Below, in pieces: positions 43,801-55,757 of a stretch of DNA of 64,000 nucleotides. The stretch's first letter is position 1, and each line of letters starts with the position of its first letter. A program made the translations under genes and the position numbers. The notes under the pieces are model-generated. The model did not search any database. It was not told where the DNA came from and saw only the letters and a program-made list of their open reading frames with translations. The stretch comes from Enoplolaimus lenunculus (Eukaryota > Nematoda > Enoplea > Enoplida > Thoracostomopsidae), in the NCBI GenBank assembly GCA_030248215.1, contig JASANG010003260.1, positions 248,001-312,000 on the forward strand, read 5' to 3'.

Positions 43801-45090
43801 CAATCGTGCGCAACACTTTTGCCATTTATATTATGCTCTGAACAAAGGCGGCATATATTACAAAATTCAAAATTCAGCGTCCCTTCAATGATATCTTGAG
43901 TACCCGTTCGCAAACAAAGTTGACGAAAACTCTCGTGTAACTGAGTGGCCCAAAAATCAGATATTTCGCTTTTACAATCAATACCGCATTTTCGCCATAT
44001 GTGTTTCAAACGGCGTTCTTTTACTGTGTGTTCTGCAACATCACCGCACTCAACAATATTATTTAAATGTTCGCTATCACTTAGTTCATCACAATAATCG
44101 CCTCGGTCAGTTGTTCGTGGTAGTACGTAAAAAGATTCATTGCACTTTACATGAACTTGACGTCCGCCATATTTGCTCCGAAACAAATCTTCAATTTCAG
44201 ATCTGGTGCTGTTGCTTTTGAGTTTAAAATAATTCTCCTCTCCTATTTGCCAACATTTACAGAATTTGAAATGGCAATATACGATGTTTTTAAATACAGC
44301 CATTTGTTCAGACAGTACACAGTTTAATACAGATTCCACTTGAACACGACGCATTGCTGTGGACAAGTTTTGCTTGTCAGCGTCATTTGTGACGGAAGAT
44401 GCAATAAGTCGATGCAGATAGTACAATTTCCAACGCAAACTTTTGGAACGATAGTAATCAAACGAGTTTTTATTAGCGTAACGAACACGATTGCTGAACT
44501 CTTTTGTCGTTGATTGGCGTGTAGTTGTCACAAAATATGGTTCGGGCCGAGCCTGGATATGTTCAAGTTCATAATGTTAAACATATCAACACGGATTTTT
44601 TGGGGCTTTGATAAAGACTTCTGGATGAACAAAAATGACTCAGAATGTAACGCTTCTTGCCATTTTTTATCTAGCTGTTGTTTAGCGTCTTCTGGAAGAC
44701 TTAAACGATGAACTCTCGCACATAGGGAATTTTCCATAACGGGCTTAATACCCAATGCTGTGCGAAAATTTCTGCGTTGTTCAGTAGACAAACAGTTATA
44801 AGATCGTTTCAGATCACACAAATTTTCAAAATAATACGTACCAACAAACCCACCACCAATAACAACAACTTTCTGCAATGTTTCATCGTCCAATTCCGAT
44901 AAATGATGACGAACCTGGAATCCAGTGATTAACATACTTGAACAATCGTTTGTCACACTAGTGTTACCATTTTCAGCAATATTTACGAAGTAGTGTTTTG
45001 GTAGTCTGTTGCATGAAAGCAATTTATCATTTCCATTGTTGCTGTGGCATGAACGGCGTGTAACACACAGTTGATCGCGAGCTGGCCCTA
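40876..45090 (-). mobile_element. Decayed Helitron, Rep part without helicase
   Basis: On the minus strand, pieces run in Helitron order. An N-terminal part is at about 45,090-44,528. A Cys-rich part follows at 44,531-43,320. Next comes a region resembling DUF6570, ending near 42,616 (CKVDLQKNLIPKYCVANRL, then VPPQLLVLNLYETILI). A Helitron-like N domain follows (42,549-41,560; PTFFVTLSCAEYYW). The HUH motif HAHMLLW is at 41,640-41,620. The two-tyrosine motif YLTTYITK lies at 41,204-41,181. Rep nicks DNA for rolling-circle transposition. The frame is broken into several pieces, for example a stop and frame change near 41,300. It stops at MIDDYYP on the 40,875 junction, before the PIF1-type helicase that full elements carry. 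Neither a 5' TC end nor a 3' CTRR hairpin was found. It is non-functional. Confidence 0.85.
43032..43778 (-). repeat. 371-bp tandem duplication inside the Helitron
   Basis: The segment from CTAGTTGATCAATTAGTTCA at 43,032 repeats from 43,403 with few changes (for example CTCGGGCAGC against CTCTGGCAGC). The offset of 371 bp is not a multiple of three, so the duplication itself breaks the reading frame. It arose after the element lost function, or caused that loss. Confidence 0.9.
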
Positions 45091-45129
45091 TAAAAAGACA
45101 TTTATTGTCCCAAACTGTTAGGATAAAAC

Positions 45130-45385
45130 GAGCTTTTCCACTGAAAGGTAACTATTGGGCTGAAATCAGTGATTAGGATTCATTCAACTGCTGGAGGAAA
45201 TGAACTGTTGAAAAAACCAGCTATTATAGTAAAACCTTTCATTGAGATAAAACCAACCCTTGGGTTGAAACCAAGTGTGATGAAACCAGCCTTTTGGGCG
45301 TAACCAAAAACTGGGGCGGAAGCAGTCGTTGAGGTGAAACCGACGCTTAAGATCAAATTACTTGTTGACCTGAAATGTGGAACCA
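45130..45385. repeat. Degenerate GAAACCAACC minisatellite
   Basis: Words such as TGAAACCAAGTGTGATGAAACC, AAAACCAACCCTTGGGTTGAAACC and GAGGTGAAACCGACGC repeat with a spacing of roughly 25-30 bp. A similar array lies at 48,530-48,860 in the same orientation, on the far side of the 82-bp satellite. Confidence 0.65.
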
Positions 45386-45399
45386 TCGGCTAAATTTTC

Positions 45400-47440
45400 C
45401 GCTCATTTGGTAGGAAAATTATTAATGCCTATATTTTACCCTGGGTTGGTAGGGAAATCTGAAGCATAGGTTTTGGTTGGAAAACGGGAAAAGTGGAAAA
45501 TTCTAATGCATAGATTTTCCCCTGGGTTGGTAGGAAAATCTGAAGCATAGGTTTTGGTTGGAAAACGGGAAAAGTGGAAAATTGTAATGCCTAGATTTTT
45601 ATTCTGGGTTGGTAGGGAAATTCTGAAGCACAGGTTTTGGTTGGAAAACGGGAAAAGAGAAAAATTCTAATGCCTAGATTTTTACCCTGGGTTGGTAGGG
45701 AAAATTTGAAACATAGGTTTTGGTTGGAAAACAGGAAAAGTGAAAAATTGAAATGCCTAGATATTTTCTTGGTTAGTAAGAGAAATCTAAAGCGATGGTT
45801 GGAAAACGGGAAAGGTGGAAAAGTGGAAAATTCAAGCGCAGGGCATAGGTTTTGGTTGGAAAACGGGAAAAGTGGAAAATTCTAATGCCTAGATTTTCCC
45901 CTGGGTTGGTAAGGAAAATCTGAAGCATAGGTTTTGGTTGGAAAACGGGAAAAGTGAAAAATTCTAATGCCTGGATTTTTTCGCTGGGTTGGTAGGGAAA
46001 ATCTGAAGCATATGTTATGATTGGAAAACGGGAAAAGGGGAAAATTCCAATGCCTAGATTTTCATCCTGGGTTGGTAGGGAAAACCTGAAGCAAAGGTTT
46101 CGGTTGGAAAACGGGAAAAGTGGAAAATTCTAATGCCTGGATTTTTTCGCTGGGTTGGTAGGGAAAATCTGAAGCATACGTTTTGATTGGAAAACGGAAA
46201 AGGGGAAAATTCCAATGCCTAGATTTTCATCCTGGGTTGGTAGGGAAAACCTGAAGCAAAGGTTTTGGTTGGAAAACGGGAAAAGTGGAAAATTCTAATG
46301 CCTAGATTTTCCCCTCAAAAACGAAAAAAGTGGAAAAATCCAATGCCTAGATTTTCCCCTGGGTTGGTAAGGAAAATCTGAAGCATAGGTTTTGGTTGGA
46401 AAACGGGAAAAGTGGAAAATTCTAATGCCTGGATTTTTTCGCTGGGTTGGAAGGGAAAATCTTAAGCATACGTTTTGATTGGAAAACGGAAAAAGGGGAA
46501 AATTCCAATGCCTAGATTTTCATCCTGGGTTGGTAGGGAAAACCTGAAGCGAAGGTTTTGGTTGGAAAACGGAAAAAGTGGAAAATTTTAATGCCTGGAT
46601 TTTTTCGCTGGGTTGGTAGGGAAAATCTGAAGCATAGGTTTTGATTGGAAAACGGGAAAAGTGGAAAATTCCAATGCCTAGATTTTTAACCTGGGTTGTT
46701 AGGGAAAACCTGAAGCAAAGGTTTAGGTTGGAAAACCGGAAAAGTGGAAAATTTTAATGCCTAAATTTTTACCTTTGGGTTGGTAGGGAAAATCTGAAGC
46801 ATAGGTTTTGGTTGGAAAACGGAAAAAGTGGAAAATTTTAATGCTTAGATTTACCCTGGCTTGGTAGGGAAAATATGAAGCATAGGTTTTGGTTGGAAAA
46901 CGGGAAAAGTGGAAAATTTAAAGGCCTAGATTTACCTTAGGTTGGTAGGGAAAATCTGAAGCATAGGTTTTGGTTGGAAAACGGAAAAAGTGGAAAATTT
47001 AAAGGCCTAGATTTACCTTAGGTTGGTAGGGAAAATCTGAAGCATAGGTTTTGGTTGGAAAACGGGAAAAGTGGAAAATTTCAATGCCTAGATTTACCCT
47101 GGGTTGGTGGGGAATATCTGAAGCATAGGTTTTGGTTGGAAAACGGGAAAAGTTGAAAATTTTAATGCCTAGACTTACCCTGGCTTGGTAGGGAAAATCT
47201 GAAGCATAGGTTTTGGTTGGAAAACGGAAAAAGTGGAAAATTTAAAGGCCTAGATTTACCTTAGGTTGGTAGGGAACATCTGAAGCATAGGTTTTGGTTG
47301 AAAAATGCGAAAAGTGGAAAATTTAAAGGCCTAGATTTACCTTAGGTTGGTAGGGAAAATCTGAAGCATAGGTTTTGGTTGAAAAATGCGAAAAGTGGAA
47401 AATTTAAACGCCTAGATTTACCCTGGGTTGGAAGTCAGCG
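45400..47440 (+). repeat. 82-bp satellite array, about 25 copies
   Basis: A unit of about 82 bp repeats throughout. It contains GGGTTGGTAGGGAAAATCTG, AAGCATAGGTTTTGGTTGGA, AAACGGGAAAAGTGGAAAAT and TCTAATGCCTAGATTTTCCC. Variants cluster: a GGATTTTTTCGCTGGG form lies in the middle, and a TTTAAAGGCCTAGATTTACC form near the right end. This suggests stepwise expansion. No gene is seen. Confidence 0.95.
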
Positions 47441-47949
47441 ACGACCAAATTTGATATATTTATGTTTGCTCGGCTTTCCGGCCATTAGCCAACAACGTCT
47501 TTAAAACAAATTAAAACTTTTTTACAACCTTAAGGCGTCACTCAAAGCGTCGACTTTGTTAACAGACTTATGTTTTGATAATACTGGGTCACTCGATGGT
47601 ATCTTGTTTTGACCAATCTTGTGCTGGGACTATCATAATCTGATATATTTAATATTCATGTATTATTTCGAGTAAATGCTCTGCTTATTTAGGTTTAACT
47701 GTGTAAAGTAGATTTTGTTCATTGCACTGTTCCACTCTGCGGTTTCTTGTTTTGACCAGTGTCAAAATATATTGCCTGTTAGTTTGTAGGATGCAACCGG
47801 AGGTGAAAAATGCCAGATCTGGAGCCGGAAGTGAACAAAAGTAGCCGGAACCGGAGATGATGCCGCAGGTGAGGTGAAATCAGGTCGTTGAAATCATATT
47901 TAACTTGTTAATTTTAGCAAATATCTGCTAGATGTTGTTAAATCGTTCC
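47441..47949. other. Spacer between oppositely oriented satellite blocks
   Basis: About 500 bp of unique sequence holds a one-ended hAT-like fragment at 47,788-47,870 (GGATGCAACCGGAGGTGAAA). No exon is recognised. Confidence 0.45.
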
Positions 47950-48265
47950 ATTGGAATTTTCTACTTTTCCCATTTTTCAAACAAAACCTATGCCTTAGAT
48001 TTTCCCTTCCAACCAAGGGGAAATCTAAACGTAGAAATTTTCCACTTTTCCCGTTTTAAAAAACCAATGCTTCAGAATTTTCCTAGCAACCCAGGGTAAC
48101 TTTAGGCGTTTAAATTTTCCAATTTTCCCGTTTTCCAAACAAACTTTGCACTACAGATTTTCCCTACCGAACCAGGGAATATGCAGGCTTATGAATTTTC
48201 CACTTTTCCACAGCAAAACCTATGCCCGCGATTTTCCTACCAACCAGTGAAAAATCAGGTCGTCA
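47950..48265 (-). repeat. Inverted, diverged copies of the 82-bp satellite
   Basis: The complement of the satellite unit appears in four or so copies, for example ACAAAACCTATGCCTTAGAT, TTTTCCCTTCCAACCAAGGG and AATTTTCCACTTTTCCCGTT. They are more diverged than the block at 45,400-47,440 and read on the other strand, so the locus is an inverted pair of satellite blocks. Confidence 0.8.
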
Positions 48266-48529
48266 TACAGGAGTGGCTGCGATGCACTCCTGGTCGTAAG
48301 TTTTCCACTCTGGAAAAGTGGAAGCCCCTGATCTATACATGGGCCAAAGTTTCAAAGAGTTTTTATTGTTCTGCCGATACAACTGAGGCTTGCAAATATT
48401 AACCGAACTTTCTTAATTTTTAACATTAAATGACGAATGCATGGAAATTTGTAAGATTTTGGATGAATTTTGTAATATTTATTTCAGTTCGAACAATTAC
48501 AGAATACCCTGTTGGGTGTATCCAAGCCT

Positions 48530-48860
48530 TCTGGTGACATCAAATCCTATGGTAGAACCAACCCAGAGCGAAACAAACATTTAAGATGAAGCCCATCATT
48601 ACGATGAAACTATACCTTGGCAATGAATTAATCGTGAAAATAAAGTTTGCCACGACGGTGAATCTAATCGCTGGGGTAACACGAAACATTACGATGAAAA
48701 TATTTGTTGGAATGAAACGGGTCCTTCCGGTGAAATCACCATGTTGAGGTGAGAGAAACCCTTGGGGCGAAACCAATCTTATGGTGAAATCAACCCTTTG
48801 TGATGAACCAATCAGTGGGTGAAACCAATCGCTCAAGTTACAATTTTCGGAGAAAAATCG
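48530..48860. repeat. Second GAAACCAACC minisatellite
   Basis: Words such as GGTGAAACCAATCG, GGGGCGAAACCAATCTTATG and ATGGTGAAATCAACCC repeat at about 25-30 bp. The block resembles 45,130-45,385. A separate fragment, CCCTGATCTATACATGGGCC at 48,327-48,346, is one arm of a CTTAGG-core element. Confidence 0.6.
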
Positions 48861-49124
48861 TATGTCGGATTGAAATAAACCGTTATCCAGGTGATACCCA
48901 TTGTTGGGTGGAAATACGAGCTATTATACATCGGAATCTTTGAATGGATATAGCTTCTATTACCAGTTGGAAGTATGTTATAAAAATATTTAAAGGTTCG
49001 AATATCGCCATTAGTTAAACCATCCACTTGTTGGATATTGTAGCCGTCACTTACTTTCTTTAACTATAAACAGCTGCGGTAATGTGGTACAAAATTGAGC
49101 TACTCGCTATGCTCATAATATTCA
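48861..49124. other. No gene recognised
   Basis: Non-repetitive sequence downstream of the minus-strand RRM gene. I see no supported exon or element end. Confidence 0.35.
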
Positions 49125-51163
49125 CTAACCTAAGTAGCTTGTTGCAGTTGTGTAACAATCAGCATTCCAAAATGGAAATGCAGGTGCTGATCCAGATCGA
49201 GTAAAATCAGCTCGATATAAGTGTTGTTGTGAAAGTTCGTTTCGGCTGGAATCTGCTACCATTTTACGAACGTCGCAAGATGTATCAGCTGACGTCTTCA
49301 AGTCACAGGTTTGCGAAGCAGCGCATCTTGTTTGTTGAGCAATCATTAACGGCGTAGAAGTGTTTGTAACAGCATCAGTCTGCAATATATACTTAACAAT
49401 TCAAAAGTTTCATTTAATGTTGGAAAATTTATTCGGGCCTTTGTATAGAACAAAAGTTTCCAATTTTTTGAGCAAAAAACCAGAAGTAAAACGCAACTAC
49501 TCCTGTATGACGGTTAGCTTTTCCACTGATATAGTAGAAACAGACACAACTATAGGTTTTGCTGTCATCGTACCGAGACAATTGGCATGAAGTCAACACA
49601 TTCCGACAGGCCATGCCTTGGTTTCCACGTAAAAGTTATTTTAGAGGTCTTTAGCAGTGACAGATATGTTTTGTGGAATATTTGAGGTTGGCCAGGCTCT
49701 CTTATCTAACTCCGAGATCAGTTTTAGAATTCTTTTGTAGGTTCTCGTAAGTTTTGGTGGGCTGAGTAACGTGACGAGGCCGAATATTCACTGCATGAGC
49801 GCAACTTGAAGATAATATATGTGTACCTTTGAACAGTGGCGCAGGCAAAATTTTTTCAAAAATTGATCAATGAAACACATCGCGAGATAAACGAGCGAGA
49901 AACTAAATGTGACTTTTTATCTATTTCAAATTATGACACATGCAGTGATTCCGACTAGAGAGGCGCCCCCTCCCGGTCCACCTTTCAGGTACGACCCTGT
50001 CTTAATCATGCTTCTATTATACAAGTGCGCAAACTAATACATTTTAGTCAACTAGATGAGGGCCGGCTTTACCTAGTCAACCCACCGAATGATAATTCTG
50101 AGATCATACTGAACGGGCTAAAGTTGTGATATTTGCAAATAGGCGATTGCTCTAACATCTGTAGCAGTTTCTGAAGCCATAGAATATTCCTTTACGGGAA
50201 CTGGTTAAAATTATACACGTATATATGGTCAACCAAAAGTCACAATAAAGACAAAATAGTGAAGGAAATTCAGCAAGCAAAGCGAGCTAGAAACCAGACG
50301 CATTTTGTATCCATTTTAATTTAAATTAAAATTCCGGTCCGCGTTGCAGTTGGTGGAGGCTCCTTTTCGTCCGAAACCAGGCACCCGGGTCCAAATTTAA
50401 CCGACGCTGGGCCTCGGCTAAGGAATCATCTTGCAATTTTATCCTAATCAGTTGGCACTGAAGATAAAATCTAAAGAATAATTTAATTGCTTACATGAAA
50501 TCTGAGTACACTCACTGCTTTGACCACGAAACCCCCTATGTTGTGATGTTTTGAGCTTGCTGCAATGTGCGCCTCATGGGATTCGTTCATGTTGACAACC
50601 ACCGTTCTGTGGCCGTTCAGCATTCTGCTGGCATACAATTGAACACTTTTCACCTAAACGAAGAATTAAAATAAACATTGCAAAATCCCGACTTATTTAC
50701 TCCACTGTTGCAATGGTCAGATATGAGCATGCAGTAACGAGCTGGTCTTTTAGCATGAAAATAACTACTCCTCTTCGTTCGGCACTCCTGCAAAAAGGTT
50801 CCCACATCGATAGTACTGAACATTTTGAAACGTGCTCTGCATTGATAGGTATACAAAAAAGACGCAAGATCAAACTCGCGCCAACTGATTAAAATAGAAA
50901 CAGCATGGACATTAGAATGGTTGTATTATTCAGTAAATAAGTAAAAGATATTTTTATTAGGTTTTTACGGGATGTGCTTCTGCAATACACCTGGATTGCT
51001 AATTTGATATTCGACGCATGACCGAAACAGGATTCATTAACATATACAAGTGACGCGCCACACCACAATAGCTTACTTTGCCAAATTTGCCAAAATAAGC
51101 CATCACAATCTGATTATCAATGCATCTTGGAACGTTAAGCAGAAACAATTGAAGTTCTGCACT
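49125..51163 (-). CDS. RRM-domain protein, partial gene model
   Basis: Minus-strand exons 51163-51077 and 50653-50516 join in phase 0 across a GTAAGC..TTTAG intron. They encode one RNA-recognition motif: RNP2-like LFLLNVP, the helix CIDNQIVMAYFGKFGK, strand VKSVQLYA and a divergent RNP1-like HRTVVVNM, then EAHIAASSKHHNIGGFVV. Family knowledge says RRMs bind single-stranded RNA; the weak RNP1, lacking the usual two aromatics, makes the binding mode uncertain. A further exon, 49379-49125, starts in phase 0 after a TTGCAG acceptor. It encodes 84 residues rich in Thr, Ser and Ala and ends SYLG-stop, unless a GGTTAGT donor at 49,130 is used. A possible extra exon (CQLIRIKLQDDSLAEAQ) starts at 50,457 after a 58-bp intron. 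The start of the gene was not found; it should lie at higher coordinates. I cannot name the orthologue. Confidence 0.65.
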
Positions 51164-52059
51164 CTGAAAGGAGTAATTTATATTTTATTATCTATATAAT
51201 AATTCTTATAAATATTTCCTATACGTCTATGAATAAACTGTACTCACTTGACTTTTATTTATGCGTAGATTATAGTATTAAAGGTAATTAAAATTTGGGA
51301 CGTACATATTTGGCTAGTGCTCATCTAACAGGATATAATAGGATACCCGTTTTTGTGTCTGATAAAAATTGCTGTCTGTTTCCGTCAAGAAATATCGATA
51401 TTGTGTTATTTAGGTTCAAAATAGGTCGCAATTTTCCGTTATATATGTTGTAATTGCCAGATATGATATAAATACCATACGAAATTCATCTAGAATTTTA
51501 AAAATTCCGGCGAATTTGCCATTTTTTAATTTTAAAAAGCCCGATGAATTTTTGCTCAATATCTATTTTACGTTTCAGTTATTTTTATTACACAATAGAA
51601 CGCCACAACTTCAGTAAAGCACAAATCTGTATGTCAAAACTTTTGTATAAAGTGCAATCCTAAACTTGAAACGACCATAAGAACTTGGCGCTCGGACCGG
51701 TGAAGACACAAACCACTTGAGCCGATTTTGTAGTGCGCATTCAAGTAATATTTTTTCATCACGCTGCATCACGTATTTTGCACGTAAACATCTGTATCTC
51801 ATAACTTTAATACAATTAAAAAAACGGTTCGTAATTGGATACACAAACCACAAACATTAAATTTGAAACCGTCCAATTTCTCACTTTCATTTTCAACTGA
51901 GTTTAACGCGTCAAATTCTGGTTGATAATCGACGAATGGTACTTTAAATTTGATTAACTTATTCCCACAGTGTTTCTAAAATTATATAACATAGGTTTCA
52001 AGTATGTTTTCGTAATGAAACCGATCGACAACATCATGCCGGATTAGCGTTACCAATTG
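51164..52059. other. Unassigned stretch upstream of the RRM exons
   Basis: This should hold or precede the 5' part of the minus-strand RRM gene. An open frame at 51,611-51,853 on the minus strand has an AAG acceptor-like edge but no recognisable domain, so I do not add it to the model. No repeats are clear. Confidence 0.35.
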
Positions 52060-55000
52060 TGCGCTTGGCCCCTGTCTTGTCCCCTACTCATTGTGGAAAT
52101 ATTTTCACTAGCCATTGGTTAAGAAAATCAAAAATAATAAATTTTACGCAGTCATGTTAAAAACGTTGAAAATCAGTTGAAATTTCATTGCAATCATCAT
52201 GGCTTTTGTCTTAACGAAATATCGACCAGAAAAAATTTGTAATCAAAATATAAATTTCACATAAAAGGTTCTAGGAAGTTGACGGCTCATTAATGGCCTA
52301 AACGGAAAAATACGACTGTAACTAAACTTATAGCATTAAATGTTATTATAGAATTGTTTTTCATGCCTCTTGCTTGAATACAAAAGTTCAATTCCAACAT
52401 AGTTCGGTTTTTTCACGCGTTATTCTTGAATACAAAAAATATGATCCGAAACTTTTGCCATTACAAAATCATATTTTGAAAATGAACATATTTTCACTTG
52501 CTAGAGGCCAACGAAAGCCACAACTGGTGGAAATTTTATGCGGTCATGTTAAAAAAATTGAAAATCAATTAAAATTTCACTGCAAACGACATTGCGTTCA
52601 TTTACAGAAATATCGGCCTGGCAAAATTTGAAGTCAAAAATTCAAAATTTCACAACATTAAAGGTTTCAGGAAATTTACAACTGGTTAAGGCCTGAAACC
52701 AGAAAATGCAGTTGAATGTAATCTTACAGCGTTACATTTCGTTATATAGTTCGGTTTTTTCACGCGTTATTCTTGAATACAAAAAATATGATCCGAAATT
52801 TTGCCATTACAAAATCATATTTTGAAAAATGAACATATTTTCAGTTGCTATTGGCCAACGAATGCCAAAACTGGTGAAATCTTTATGCGGTCATGTTAAA
52901 AAGATTGAAAATCAATTAAAATTTCACTGCACACGACATTGCGTTCATTTACAGAAATATCGGCCTGGCAAAATTTGAAGCCAAAAATTCAAAATTTCAC
53001 AACATGAAAGGTTTTAGGAAATTTACGACTGGTTAAGGCCTGAAACCACAAAATGCAGGTGAACATAATCTTACAGCGTTACATTTCGTTATATAGTTCG
53101 GTTTTTTCACGCGTTATTCTTGAATACAAAAAATATGATCCGAAATTTTTGCCATTACAAAATCATATTTTGGAAAATGAACATATTTTCACTTGCTAGA
53201 GGCTAACGAAAGCCTAAAGTGATGAAATTTTTATGCGGTCATGTTAAAAAGATTGAAAATCAATTAAAATTTCACTGCAAACGACATTGCGTTCATTTAC
53301 AGAAATATCGGCCTGGCAAAATTTGAAGCCAAAAACTCAAAATTTCACAACATTGAAGGTTTTAGTAAATTTACGACTGGTTAAGGCCTGAAACCAGAAA
53401 ATGCAGGTGAAAGCAATCTTGCAGCGTTACATTTCGTTATATAGTTCGATTTTTTCACGCGTTATTCTTGAATACAAAAAATATGATCCGAAATTTTTGC
53501 CATTACAAAATCATATTTTGGAAAATGAACATATTTGCACTTGCTAGAGGCCAACGAGAGCCAAAAGTGATAAAATTTTTATGCGGTCATGTTCAAAAGA
53601 TTAAAAATCAATTAAAATTTCACTGCAAACGACATTGCGTTCATTTTCAGAAATATCGGCCTGGTAAAATTTGAAGTCAAAAATTCAAAATTTCACAACA
53701 TGAAAGGTTTTAGGAAATTTACGACTGGTTAAGGCCTGAAGCCAGAAAATGCAGGTGAAAGTAATCTTACAGCGTTACATTTCGTTATATAGTTCGGTTT
53801 TTTCACGCGTTATTCTTGAATACAAAAAATCTGATCCGAAATTTTTGCCATTACAAAATCATATTTTGGAAAATGAACATATTTTCCCTTGCTACAGCCC
53901 AACGAAAGGCAAAACTAGTGAAATTTTTATGCGGTCATGTTAAAAACATTGAAAATCAATTAAAATTTCACTGCAAACGACATTGTGTTCATTTACAGAA
54001 ATATCGGCCTGGCAAAATTTGAAGTCAAAAATTCAAAATTTCACAACATGAAAGGTTTTAGGAAATTTACGACTGGTTAAGGCCTGAAACCACAAAATGC
54101 AGGTGAACATAATCTTACAGCGTTACATGTCGTAATATAGTTCGATTTTTTCACGCGTTATTCTTGAATACAAAAATATGATCCGAAATTTTTGCCATTA
54201 CAAAATCATATTTTGGAAAATGAACATATTTGCACTTGCTAGAGGCCAACGAGAGCCAAAAGTGATGAAATTTTTATGCGGTCATGTTAAAAAGATTTAA
54301 AATCAATTAAAATTTCACTGCAAACGACATTGCGTTCATTTTCAGAAATATCGGCCTGGTAAAATTTGAAGTAAAAAATTCAAAATTTCACAACATGAAA
54401 GGTTTTAGGAAATTTACGACTGGTTAAGGCCTGAAACCACAAAATGCAGGCAAACATAATCTTACAGCGTTACATTTCGTTATATAGTTCGGTTTTTTCA
54501 CGCGTTATTCTTGAATACAAAAAATATGATCCGAAATTTTTGCCATTACAAAATCATATTTTGGAAAATGAACATATTTGCACTTGCTAGAGGCCAACGA
54601 GAGCCAAAAGTGATGAAATTTTTATGCGGTCATGTTAAAAAGATTGGAAATCAATTAAAATTTCACTGCAAACGACATTGCGTTCATTTACAGAAATATC
54701 GGCCTGGCAAAATTTGAAGTCAAAAATTCAAAATTTCACAACATGAAAGGTTTTAGGAAATTTACGACTGGTTAAGGCCTGAAACCACAAAATGCAGGCA
54801 AACATAATCTTACAGCGTTACATTTCGTTATATAGTTCGGTTTTTTCACGCGTTATTCTTGAATACAAAAAATATGATCCGAAATTTTTGCCATTACAAA
54901 ATCATATTTTGGAAAATGAACATATTTTCACTTGCTACAGCCCAACGAACGGCAAAACTGGTGAAATTTTTATGCGGTCATGTTAAAAAGATTGAAAATC

Positions 55001-55757
55001 AATTAAAATTTCACTGCAAACGACATTGCGTTCATTTACAGAAATATCGGCCTGGCAAAATTTGAAGTCAAAAATTCAAAATTTCACAACATGAAAGGTT
55101 TTAGGAAATTTACGACTGGTTAAGGCCTGAAACCACAAAATGCAGGCAAACATAATCTTACAGCGTTACATTTCGTTATATAGTTCGGTTTTTTCACGCG
55201 TTATTCTTGAATACAAAAAATATGATCCGAAATTTTTGCCATTACAAAATCATATTTTGGAAAATGAACATATTTGCACTTGCTAGAGGCCAACGAGAAC
55301 CAAAAGTGATGAAATTTTTACGCGGTCATGTTAAAAAGATTGAAAATCAATTAAAATTTCACTGCAAACGACATTGCGTTCATTTACAGAAATATCGGCC
55401 TGGCAAAATTTGAAGCCAAAAATTCTAAATTTCACAACATTGAAGGTTTTAGGAAATTTACGACTGGTTAAGGCCTGAAACCAGAAAATGCAGGTGAAAG
55501 CAATCTTACAGCGTTACATTTCGTTATATAGTTCGATTTTTTCACGCGTTATTCTTGAATACAAAAAATATGATCCGAAATTTTTGCCATTACAAAATCA
55601 TATTTTGGAAAATGAACATATTTGCACTTGCTAGAGGCCAACGAGAACCAAAAGTGATGAAATTTTTATGCGGTCATGTTAAAAAGATTGAAAATCAATT
55701 AAAAATTCACTGCAAACGACATTGCGTTCATTTTCAGAAATATCGACCTGGTAAAGT
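52060..55757 (+). repeat. 348-bp satellite, about 10 copies, with a recurring 68-codon frame
   Basis: Units of about 348 bp begin near 52,412, 52,755, 53,103, 53,450, 53,798, 54,146, 54,493, 54,841, 55,189 and 55,537 (marker TTTTTTCACGCGTTATTCTT). A decayed unit lies upstream from about 52,060. In several units the frame from AATACAAAAAATATGATCC to TGA encodes a near-identical 68-residue peptide (ends KYRPGKI). The unit length of 348 is a multiple of three, but each frame closes with a stop. Older units on the left are frameshifted. The peptide has no family match I recognise. Confidence 0.95.

Noticed and set aside
45180-45386. Minus-strand frame with repeated GF residues
   Set aside because: It is a translation of the GAAACCAACC minisatellite; the similar frame at 48,540-48,836 has the same origin.
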